The position numbers were made by a program, and so were the translations under genes. From contig NZ_QDGA01000026.1 of the NCBI RefSeq assembly GCF_003347665.1, positions 1-64,000 on the forward strand: a stretch of 64,000 nucleotides of DNA, given 5' to 3'. Under the pieces are notes generated by a model that saw only the letters and a list, made by a program, of their open reading frames with translations, was not told the origin of the DNA and searched no databases. This document shows, one piece after another, positions 18,003-25,443 of this stretch. Every line of letters starts with the position of its first letter. Position 1 is the first letter of the stretch. The DNA comes from Microvirga calopogonii (GTDB taxonomy: Bacteria > Pseudomonadota > Alphaproteobacteria > Rhizobiales > Beijerinckiaceae).

Positions 18003-18185
18003 CTAGAGGGTAATGCATGTCAATATCGGCAGGCGCCCGAGCTTCAGCGTGAAGCCGGGCCAAAGTGCGATACCGCGATACCATTGTTGACGTAGAGCGT
18101 CATGGCAGCATGAGCATGCCCGGATAGTTCCAGAATGACAGCCGTGCGGCGGCGATGAGAGCGGCGCCCGCAGGGATTTCAGCAT
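18003..18185 (-). pseudogene. Degraded small gene downstream of the hydrolase
   Basis: ATG 18185 has AGGAG about 8 bp upstream, a convincing start, and is spaced 60 bp behind the hydrolase stop. The first residues (MLKSLRAPL) are followed by a Cys/Arg-rich frame that looks unnatural. The +1 frame instead reads ALIAAARLSFWNYPGMLMLP and then MTLYVNNGIAVSHFGP, which is more protein-like. This suggests a small exported protein broken by indels. I do not recognise the family. Confidence 0.3.
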
Positions 18186-18245
18186 CCGGTTGTCTCCTCG
18201 CCTTGATGGAGCCTGAACCAAAGTGCCCAGGCTCCATATCGCCGC

Positions 18246-19346
18246 TCAAGCGGAGAGGTGCCGATCGAAGAACGACTGGAGCTTGTCGAACGGAATCACG
18301 TCCATACGGTCGTACAGATCGGTGTGGTTGGCGCCCGGGATGATGAGAAGCTCCTTCGGCTCCGCCGCAGCCGCATAAGCAGTCTCGCTGAAGTAGCGCG
18401 AGTGGGCCTTTTCGCCATGGATCAACAGGACCGGGCGTGGCGCGATTTCCGCAATGTAGGTCAGGAGCGGCATGTTCATGAACGACAGCGGCGTGGTCTG
18501 TGTCCAGGAGTTGCCTGAGTTGACGGCGCGCGCATGGTACCCGCGCGGTGTCCGGTAATAGTCGTGGTAGTCGACCAGGAACTGCGCCTCGCCGCCTTTC
18601 AGCTCGTTGAATGGGGGCTGGTAAGCCGGAGTTCCCTTTTCCGCATCGCTCCAACGCTGCCGGCTCATTTGCTCAAGCGCTTTCGTGCGCTGTTCGAGGG
18701 TCACGCTATCGTTGTAGCCGCGGGACATGACGCGCGTCATGTCATACATGGTGCTGGCCGCAACGGCCTTGACGCGCTTGTCCACGGCGACGGCACTCAA
18801 GGCCATCCCGCCAAAGCCGCAGATCCCGATGATGCCGATCCGCTCGCGATCGACGGATGGGTGCAGGCCGAGAAAATCCACCGCCGCGCTGAAATCCTCG
18901 GTATTGATGTCCGGTGAGGCGACATTGCGAGGCTCGCCACCGCTTTCCCCAGTATAAGACGGGTCGAAAGCCAGCGTGACGAATCCACGCTCCGCCATGG
19001 TCTGCGCATAGAGACCCGACGACTGCTCCTTCACGGCACCGAACGGACCGCTGACGGCGAGCGCCGCAAGCTTCCTGTCGGCACGGATTCTCGGCTGATA
19101 GAGATCGGCCACCAGGGTGATGCCGTAGCGGTTCTTGAAAGTGACCTTCTGGTGATCGACCTTCTCGCTTCGCGGGAAAACCTTGTCCCATGCGTTTGAC
19201 CCACCCTGAGCCTTCGCGTCGGAAGCATTGAAAAGCGACCCGGCACCAAGCGCGGCGACGCCGGCACCGGTCAGCTTCAGGAGGTCGCGCCGGCCAAGGC
19301 CACGCGTCGGGGCTTCGCTATTCTCAGGACTGTTCTGCTTGCTCAT
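18246..19346 (-). CDS. Tat-exported alpha/beta hydrolase
   Basis: The 366-residue protein begins with a twin-arginine signal (GLGRRDLLKLTGAG) and has an alpha/beta-hydrolase fold. The nucleophile elbow reads GIIGICGFGG, so the nucleophile is Cys, as in dienelactone hydrolase-like and YcjY-like proteins. His lies in PGANHTDLYD, and an acid is probably in the LLIHGEKAHSRY region. The substrate is unknown. An ATGAGCTCGGCTCAT site 102 bp upstream of the start links it to the adjacent LysR gene. Secreted hydrolases of this type are often misannotated as dienelactone hydrolases or peptidases. Confidence 0.82.
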   Translation of the reverse strand: MSKQNSPENSEAPTRGLGRRDLLKLTGAGVAALGAGSLFNASDAKAQGGSNAWDKVFPRSEKVDHQKVTFKNRYGITLVADLYQPRIRADRKLAALAVSGPFGAVKEQSSGLYAQTMAERGFVTLAFDPSYTGESGGEPRNVASPDINTEDFSAAVDFLGLHPSVDRERIGIIGICGFGGMALSAVAVDKRVKAVAASTMYDMTRVMSRGYNDSVTLEQRTKALEQMSRQRWSDAEKGTPAYQPPFNELKGGEAQFLVDYHDYYRTPRGYHARAVNSGNSWTQTTPLSFMNMPLLTYIAEIAPRPVLLIHGEKAHSRYFSETAYAAAAEPKELLIIPGANHTDLYDRMDVIPFDKLQSFFDRHLSA

Positions 19347-19447
19347 GCTTGTGTCTCCGTCTTTCCTGCTCAGGCCGATGCCTGGGTCCGGCTAAACAAT
19401 GGCAAGCGGGAAAGCAGAGAATTAGCGGAGCTGCGACGCATGCCCCT

Positions 19448-19462
19448 ATGAGCTCGGCTCAT
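19448..19462. promoter_or_regulatory. LysR-regulon palindrome upstream of the hydrolase gene
   Basis: ATGAGC-TCG-GCTCAT, a perfect 6-bp dyad. It lies between the hydrolase start (19346) and the 3' end of the lysR gene (19498), so it most likely controls the hydrolase. Confidence 0.6.
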
Positions 19463-19497
19463 CAATCTCGCAGAAATTTGAAGGAGCGGGCCTCGTC

Positions 19498-20391
19498 TCA
19501 GCCCCGATGGCGCAGAGCCCCGACAACGAGGTTGAAGGCTGGCGAGGATTGGCGGCGGCTCGGGTAATACAAGTGGTACCCCGTCCACGCCGGGCACCAA
19601 TCCTCGAGGACGCGCTCAAGGCGTCCGGCGGCGATATGCGGCAGCGCGATGTCCTCCGGGACGTGAGCGAGCCCGAAGCCGTCCACGGCGGCATTGAGAA
19701 CCTGGAAGATGCCGTTGAATACGAGTTGTCCCTCGACCCGGACGGCGAGCTCATGTTCATCACGCTCGAATTCCCAGGCATAAAGCCCGCCATAGGTGGG
19801 AAGGCGCAGGTTGATGCAGGTGTGACCGAGGAGGTCCTGAGGGGTTCTGGGCCGCGCTTTGTCCACGAAATAGGACGGTGCTCCGACCACCGCGAAGCGG
19901 ACATCGGGGCCGATGCGCACCGCGATCATGTCCTTGGCAACCTGCTCGCCGAGGCGCACACCCGCATCGAACCGTTGCTCGACGATGTTGGCCAGGGTCT
20001 CGTCGAGGGCGATCTCCACCTTGATGTCGGGATAGTCGAGAAGCAACGTCCTGAGCTTCGGCCACAGGATCGTATCGGTGACATGGTTGCCTGCGGTGAT
20101 CCTGATCGTGCCGGCGGGCTTCTCGCGGAACTCGCTCAATCCATCCAGCTCGGCCTCAATCTCAGCCAGTCTGGGGCCGGCTGTCCGGAGCAGGCGCTCG
20201 CCCGCCTGCGTGGGCGCCACACTCCGGGTGGTCCGGGTCAGAAGCCGCACGCCCAATCGTTCCTCGAGACCGCGCACCGTATGGCTCAGGGCTGATTGGG
20301 AGACGCCGAGCTGAGCGGCAGCCTTCGTGAAGCTCCGCTCCCGCGCGACGGCCAGGAAGGCGATCAGGTCATTGATGTTGTCGCGCGCCAT
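19498..20391 (-). CDS. LysR-family transcriptional regulator
   Basis: The 297-residue protein has the LysR winged HTH at residues 5-65 (FLAVARERSFTKAAAQLGVSQSALSHTVRGLEERLGVRLLTRTTRSVAPT). A type-2 periplasmic-binding-like effector domain spans ~90-295 (PAGTIRITAG, DAGVRLGEQV, GFGLAHVPED). The GVRLGE signature places it in the large group of LysRs next to MFS pumps and oxidoreductases. Its start is 3 bp from an ATGAGCCCTTCTCAT dyad (20394), consistent with autoregulation. Related sites flank the hydrolase and alcohol dehydrogenase genes, so it probably controls 18.2-24.2 kb. The effector is unknown. Confidence 0.92.
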   Translation of the reverse strand: MARDNINDLIAFLAVARERSFTKAAAQLGVSQSALSHTVRGLEERLGVRLLTRTTRSVAPTQAGERLLRTAGPRLAEIEAELDGLSEFREKPAGTIRITAGNHVTDTILWPKLRTLLLDYPDIKVEIALDETLANIVEQRFDAGVRLGEQVAKDMIAVRIGPDVRFAVVGAPSYFVDKARPRTPQDLLGHTCINLRLPTYGGLYAWEFERDEHELAVRVEGQLVFNGIFQVLNAAVDGFGLAHVPEDIALPHIAAGRLERVLEDWCPAWTGYHLYYPSRRQSSPAFNLVVGALRHRG

Positions 20392-20393
20392 TC

Positions 20394-20408
20394 ATGAGCC
20401 CTTCTCAT
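20394..20408. promoter_or_regulatory. LysR-regulon palindrome between lysR and the MFS gene
   Basis: ATGAGC-CCT-TCTCAT, a dyad with one mismatch in the right arm. It sits immediately upstream of the lysR start and 83 bp before the MFS start. This is the classic position for divergent LysR control. Confidence 0.6.
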
Positions 20409-20490
20409 AGGTTCATGCGCGTCTTAGCACCTAATCGCTCCAATGAGGATCGCCTATCTTCCGGCCTCCCATCGGTATCGTGAGACGTTA

Positions 20491-21690
20491 ATGACAATCG
20501 GAACCGCTTCTACCTGTGACATCATCCCTGACCGCTCTCCGGCATGGGGCGCGGTCCTCGCCATGTCGCTGTGCTGCATGGTGCTCGTCGCCTCCGAGTT
20601 CATGCCGGTCAGCCTGCTGCCCCCCATTGCCGCCGACCTTCACATGACGGAGGGCCAAGCCGGGCAGGCCATCTCCGTTTCCGGCATCTTCGCGGTGCTC
20701 ACGAGCCTGTCCATCTCGGGCCTGACCTCCCGATGGGATCGGCGCACCGTCCTGCTCGTGTTGGCCCTTTCCCTGATCGTCTCCGGTTCGGTCGTGGCCT
20801 TGGCGCCGAACTACACGATCCTCATGCTCGGCCGGGCGGTTCTTGGCGTCGCCATCGGGGGCTTCTGGTCGATGTCCACTGCGGCGGTGATGCGCCTGGT
20901 GCCGGAAGACAGCGTGCCGCGTGCCCTGGCGCTCCTGCAAGGCGGGACGGCACTATCCTCCATCGTCGCGGCGCCGCTCGGCAGCTTTCTCGGCGGGTAC
21001 ATCGGGTGGCGCGGAGCCTTCTTCTGCGTGGTGCCCCTGGCGGCCATCGCGCTGGTCTGGCTGCTGGCAAAGCTGCCCTCCATGCAGGCCGGCCGGGGGA
21101 CCGGTTCAGGTAATGTGTTCAAGCTGCTCCGCCAGCCCGTAGTGGCCTCCGGCATCGTGGCGATCACTCTGTTCTTCATGGGCCAGTTCGCGCTGTTCAC
21201 CTACCTGCGGCCGTTCCTCGAGATGGTGACCCATGTCGACGTTCCGACCCTGTCCCTCATCCTGTTGCTCTTAGGGATCACTGGCCTCGCCGGGACGAGC
21301 TTGGTCGGATCTTTCCTGAAGAACGGGATGTATGGCGTGATGATCGCGATTCCGCTCGGGATGGCGGCGATTGCCGTGGCCCTGATCACGTTCGGAGACT
21401 GGCTTGCCGGGACGGCCTTCCTGCTCGGGTAATGGGGCTTGCTTGGCACCCCGGCCCCCGTGGCCTGGAACACGTGGCTGACCCGGACCTTGCCGGACGA
21501 TGCCGAAGCCGGCGGCGGGCTGATGGTGGCCGCCATCCAACTGGCGATCACCCTGGGCGCAACCGTCGGCGGCCTGCTGTTCGACATGAGCGGTTATCAG
21601 AGCACCTTCGGTGCGAGCGCAGCCATCCTGGCTGCCGCAGGCCTCATGGCGTTCGTGACGAAGCGTGCGGGATCATCCGCGCTCACGTGA
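20491..21690 (+). pseudogene. MFS efflux transporter interrupted by an in-frame stop
   Basis: The 400-codon frame encodes a 12-helix MFS drug/nucleoside exporter of the AraJ/NepI/YdhP kind: VASEFMPVSLLPPIAADLHMTEGQAGQAIS, SRWDRRTVLL, LGRAVLGVAIGGFWSM, GGYIGWRGAFF. A TAA at 21430-21432 breaks it after 313 codons. The frame then continues without a shift as WGLLGTPAPVAWNTWLTRTL through helices 10-12. Family members read LGxWG here, so one base change (TTA or TTG to TAA) explains it. The truncated product would lack about three helices and should be inactive unless the stop is read through. It is divergent from the lysR gene that probably controls it. Confidence 0.85.
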
Positions 21691-21763
21691 GCACCACACC
21701 GGCTGCCGCAATCGTCGTGCCGCCCCCCTCACCCATCGAGTTACGTGCAAAGGATCATCGCCC

Positions 21764-22555
21764 ATGGAGTTGCTGGCAGCCACACTCGCATCCCTCGCGT
21801 TGGGAACACCTGCCCTTGCCCAAGGAACTGCTTTCATGTCGACACCCCTCGAAACCGCTTCCTCGCTCTCGGCAGCCGACATCCAGTCCGTCTCTCCGGC
21901 CCTCGGCCGATACGCCAAGGAGGATGTCGCCGACGGCCTGTGGCAGCGTCCGCAACTCTCTCGTCGGGATCGCAGCCTCGTCACGGTGGCGATCCTGATC
22001 GCCCGCAATCAGACGCTGGATCTGCTGCATTACATCAATCTTGCCCTCGATAGCGGCGTGACACCGCGCGAGCTCTCCGAGACCATCACGCACCTCGCCT
22101 TCTACGCGGGCTGGCCGAACGCCATGACGGCGATTGCCGTCACCAAGGACATTTTCACCCAACGCAAGATTGGACCGGATCAGTTGCCGGCCGCATCGCC
22201 GCAGCTCATGCCGCTGAACGAGCAGGCGGAGGCAACCCGGGTCGCGAGCGTGCAGCGCCTTCTCGGAACCGCGGCTCCCGGCCTCGATCAGTACACCACC
22301 GATCCGCTCTTCAAGGACGTGTGGCTGCGCCCCGACCTGTCGCCGCGCGACCGCAGCCTCGTGACCATCACGTCGTTGATGGCGAACGGCCAGGTGGCCC
22401 AGCTCGCGGGCCATCTCAACAGGGCCTTGGACAACGGTCTGACGCAGGAACAGGCCGGTGAGGTGGTCACGCAGATCGCCTTCTATGCCGGCTGGCCCAA
22501 TGCCTTCTCGGCCGGTCCGGTCGTCGCGGAGGTCTTCAAGGGTCGGTCCAACTGA
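21764..22555 (+). CDS. Carboxymuconolactone decarboxylase-family protein, two-domain
   Basis: The 263-residue protein has a signal-like N-terminus (MELLAATLASLALGTPALAQ) and two CMD/AhpD-like repeats. Each carries SRRDRSLVT/SPRDRSLVT, then ...HINLALDSGVTPRELSE/HLNRALDNGLTQEQAGE, and ends with HLAFYAGWPNA/QIAFYAGWPNA. The AhpD redox Cys pair is absent, so this is a non-peroxiredoxin branch. These proteins usually stand beside cupins, aldo-keto reductases and alcohol dehydrogenases under LysR control, as here. The substrate is unknown. An export role is likely if the signal is real; a downstream ATG (21837) would give a cytosolic form. Confidence 0.8.
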   Translation: MELLAATLASLALGTPALAQGTAFMSTPLETASSLSAADIQSVSPALGRYAKEDVADGLWQRPQLSRRDRSLVTVAILIARNQTLDLLHYINLALDSGVTPRELSETITHLAFYAGWPNAMTAIAVTKDIFTQRKIGPDQLPAASPQLMPLNEQAEATRVASVQRLLGTAAPGLDQYTTDPLFKDVWLRPDLSPRDRSLVTITSLMANGQVAQLAGHLNRALDNGLTQEQAGEVVTQIAFYAGWPNAFSAGPVVAEVFKGRSN

Positions 22556-22596
22556 CCGCCGCTATTCCGCCCTTCCATATCGTGAAAGGATCCAAC

Positions 22597-23067
22597 GTGA
22601 AGAACACCCTCATCGCAGCCAGCATGACCGCGGCCGCACTCGGTGGTCCTCCGGCCAATGCGCAGGAGATCCAGGTCTTTCCGAGCGGCTCCTCGCCGTC
22701 GGTGATCGCCGATCCGAAGAACTTCTCGGGCCAAGTGGTCGTGGATCTTCTCACGCCGCCCTCCGTCGAGACCCCGGCCTCGTCGGGGCTGGTGACCTTT
22801 GCCCCGCGTGCCCGCACCGCCTGGCACAGCCATCCGGCGGGTCAGATGCTCATCGTCACGGCGGGCAAGGGCTGGGTCCAGCGCGAAGGCCAGGCCCGCC
22901 AGGAGATCACGTCCGGCGACGTGGTGTGGATCCCGGCCGGGATCAAGCACTGGCATGGTGCGACCGACACCAACGGCATGAGCCACGTCGCGATCACCTA
23001 CATTCGCGACGGCAAGAACGCTGATTGGATGGAACTGGTCACCGACCAAGAATACGCCGTCCGATAG
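22597..23067 (+). CDS. Cupin-domain protein, exported
   Basis: GTG 22597 follows AAAGGA by 6 bp and gives a 156-residue protein with a signal peptide (VKNTLIAASMTAAALGGPPANA). The cupin motif 1 is WHSHPAGQMLIVTAGKGWVQREG and motif 2 is GDVVWIPAGIKHWHGA. The two His pairs should bind a metal. It is co-directional with and 41 bp from the CMD-family gene, and such pairs are common. Its enzymatic role is unknown; an isomerase-like or quercetinase-like function is possible. Confidence 0.85.
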   Translation: MKNTLIAASMTAAALGGPPANAQEIQVFPSGSSPSVIADPKNFSGQVVVDLLTPPSVETPASSGLVTFAPRARTAWHSHPAGQMLIVTAGKGWVQREGQARQEITSGDVVWIPAGIKHWHGATDTNGMSHVAITYIRDGKNADWMELVTDQEYAVR

Positions 23068-23093
23068 GGCCTCGCTCGACCGGGAAGGGATTC

Positions 23094-23108
23094 ATGAGCA
23101 GGGCTCAT
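23094..23108. promoter_or_regulatory. LysR-regulon palindrome upstream of the alcohol dehydrogenase
   Basis: ATGAGC-AGG-GCTCAT, a perfect 6-bp dyad, 84 bp before the ADH start. It is the same motif as at 17874, 19448 and 20394. Confidence 0.6.
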
Positions 23109-23192
23109 GAGAGCAGCTTCAGACGATGCCTGCTCGCTTCGCCGCAGCTCGTAAACGTCTGCCAATGATCTAATCAACGAAAGTACGCTTCC

Positions 23193-24238
23193 ATGACTGT
23201 AAAGGCCTTTGGCGCTTATGCCGGAGACAAGCCGCTCGAGCCGATGGACATCAGCCGTCGGTCGGTCCACACGATGTCGGCATCGAGATCGCCTTCTGCG
23301 GCGTGTGCCACTCGGACATCCATCAGGTTCGTGCCGAATGGGCCGGCACCCTGTACCCTTGCGTGCCGGGCCACGAGATCGTCGGCCGCGTGTCGGCGGT
23401 CGGCGCACATGTGACGAGCCACAAGGTCGGCGATCTGGTCGGCGTGGGGTGCATCGTCGACAGCTGCAGGCGCTGCGATGATTGCAGCGACGGGTTGGAG
23501 AACTATTGCGACCACATGGTCGGTACCTACAACGGACCCACGCCCGATGCGCCGGGTCACACGCTCGGTGGCTACTCGCAGCAGATCGTGGTGCACGAGC
23601 GCTACGTGCTGCGCATCAGCCACCCCGAGGAGCAACTGGCCGCCGTCGCCCCGCTGCTGTGCGCCGGGATCACCACGTACTCACCCCTGAAGCACTGGAA
23701 TGTGGGACCAGGCCACAAAGTGGGCGTTGTCGGCATCGGCGGCCTGGGTCACATGGGCATCAAGCTCGCAGCCGCGATGGGCGCGCACGTGGTGGCCTTC
23801 ACCACCTCCGAGTCGAAGCGCGAGGCCGCCAAGGCACTGGGCGCGCATGAGGTCGTCGTCTCCCGCAACGCGGACGAGATGGCGGCACATGCCAAGAGCC
23901 TCGACTTCGTTCTCAATACGGTGGCAATGCCCCATGACCTCGATGCCTTCCTCGCGCTGCTCAAGCGCGACGGCACCATGACGCTCGTGGGGGCGCCCGC
24001 GACGCCGCACCCGTCGCCGGAAGTGTTCAGCCTGATCATGAAGCGCCGCAGCCTGGCCGGCTCGATGATCGGCGGCATACCCGAGACGCAGGAGATGCTG
24101 GATTTCTGTGCCGAGCACGGGATCGTTGCCGACATCGAGATGATCCGGGCCGACGAGATCAACGAAGCCTATGAGCGGATGCTCAAGGGCGAGGTGAAGT
24201 ATCGCTTCGTGATCGACACCGCATCCCTGGCAGCGTGA
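23193..24238 (+). pseudogene. Zinc-dependent alcohol dehydrogenase (YahK/CAD type), frameshifted
   Basis: The body from 23303 is a complete medium-chain Zn-ADH. It has catalytic zinc motifs (CGVCHSDIH and GHEIVG), a structural zinc set of Cys in IVDSCRRCDDCSDGLENYC, and a Rossmann GIGGLGHMG. It would reduce aldehydes with NADPH. Its N-terminus (MTVKAFGAYAGDKPLEPMDISRR) is in another frame from ATG 23193. A base is missing near 23265, because GPHDVGIEIAFCGVCH is only reached after a shift. Without the first 37 residues the catalytic Cys region could start only at an internal Met with no ribosome site. It is therefore probably dead, or this is a sequencing error. Confidence 0.85.
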
Positions 24239-24385
24239 CCTCCGTCGAGGGTGCCGTTGGCCCCCGATAGCCAAGATCATGAACTGCCAGCTCGGGAGCA
24301 TTTGCTTCTCCCGGGCCGACAGCCCCGGGTCGGCACAGATAGAAAACCCGGTAGCAGAGAAGCCTCGTCCCGCACGATCCGGAGC

Positions 24386-24571
24386 ATGTCCATGGCGATG
24401 GGACCACTGACGACCAGCCGCCGCGCGATGCTCGGCGCCACGCTTGCGGCTGTCGTGCCGGATCTGGCCTTCGGCCAGAAAGGCAGGGGTCCGGCGAGCC
24501 AGAAGCCGACCCGTACCCTCTTGAGGCAATCCGGATTTGCGGGGAACCAAAAGGCAGGCATGCGGCGTTGA
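24386..24571 (+). CDS. Short frame with Tat-like signal, uncertain
   Basis: ATG 24386 (or 24392) gives about 61 residues starting MSMAMGPLTTSRRAMLGATLAAVVPDLAFGQ, an apparent twin-arginine signal, followed by a basic tail ending QKAGMRR. GGAG is 2 bp before the ATG, which is too close. No mature domain follows, so this may be the surviving signal sequence of a lost exported protein, or chance. It stands just ahead of the L,D-transpeptidase gene. Confidence 0.3.
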   Translation: MSMAMGPLTTSRRAMLGATLAAVVPDLAFGQKGRGPASQKPTRTLLRQSGFAGNQKAGMRR

Positions 24572-24602
24572 AGCTGTGCCATTTCGCGCGAGGAGATCCC
24601 CC

Positions 24603-25181
24603 ATGATCCGCTTCGTGTTCCCTGTGGTGGCGTTTGTGTGCAGCATGGCGTTCGCGGGCTCTGTCCAGGCGCAGCCTATTGCCTCCCTTAGTGGAGGACC
24701 TGCCAGCTTTCTCGAACGCCTGTTTGGCGGTCCAGCTTCCCCTACCGCGCGGCGGGTGGTTGCTTGGTCCGGCTACGAGCGCCCCGGCACGATCGTCATC
24801 TCCACCAGTCAGCGCCGGCTCTATTTCGTCCTCGGCGACGGGCAGGCGATTCAGTACGGCATCGGTGTGGGACGGCCCGGCTTCACCTGGACCGGGATCA
24901 AGACAGTCAGCATGAAACGGGAGTGGCCCGCCTGGAGTCCACCGGCTGCGATGTTGCGGCGGCGCCCCGATCTGCCGCGCTACATGCAGGGCGGCCTGGG
25001 CAACCCGCTGGGCGCCCGGGCACTTTATCTTGGCTCGTCCATGTATCGGATCCACGGGTCCAACGAGCCGGAGACCATCGGTTATGCGGTCTCCTCCGGG
25101 TGCATTCGGATGACCAATGCCGACGTCGTCGACCTCTACAACCGAACTCGCGTCGGCACCAAGGTCGTGGTGTTGCGCTGA
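24603..25181 (+). CDS. L,D-transpeptidase (YkuD domain), exported
   Basis: The 192-residue protein has a signal peptide (to about SVQAQ) and a YkuD domain at ~60-190. The catalytic motif is HGSNEPETIGYAVSSGCIRM, with His and Cys in place. Such enzymes make 3-3 peptidoglycan cross-links or attach proteins to peptidoglycan. AGGAGA lies 7 bp before ATG 24603. A second, longer member lies at 56733. The pair share YERPGTIVI/ETAEAPGTIVI, GNPLGARALYL and the active-site block, so they are paralogs of the alphaproteobacterial ErfK/SrfK type. Confidence 0.92.
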   Translation: MIRFVFPVVAFVCSMAFAGSVQAQPIASLSGGPASFLERLFGGPASPTARRVVAWSGYERPGTIVISTSQRRLYFVLGDGQAIQYGIGVGRPGFTWTGIKTVSMKREWPAWSPPAAMLRRRPDLPRYMQGGLGNPLGARALYLGSSMYRIHGSNEPETIGYAVSSGCIRMTNADVVDLYNRTRVGTKVVVLR

Positions 25182-25338
25182 TGGGTGCCGAAGGTTGGCC
25201 TGCATCGCCACGACCGACACTTCGCGCTGCGGGCGTGCTTCGTCAACCGCCGGGCAAAGGCCCCGGACATCCTTGCCGTCGCGGAGGATGTCCCGTCTGC
25301 CGCTGGGATAAAAGCGGATGAGATCATCAAAGCTCTCC

Positions 25339-25388
25339 AGCATCGGACCCAAAAGTGGAATCCACTTTTGGGATCCGTACGATGCTCT
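25339..25388. repeat. Rhizobial palindrome, GGACCCAAAAGTGGA type
   Basis: The sequence contains GCATCGGACCCAAAAGTGGA meeting TCCACTTTTGGGATCCG, then GATGCTCT. It is a nearly perfect 50-bp inverted repeat. This palindrome is widespread between genes of rhizobia and relatives. It separates the L,D-transpeptidase gene from the convergent sensor gene. No gene is seen in 25182-25443. Confidence 0.75.
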
Positions 25389-25443
25389 AGCTCAACGCTG
25401 ACGGGCCTGTGAATGGAAGCTGGCCTTACCGCCCCATGCTCCG

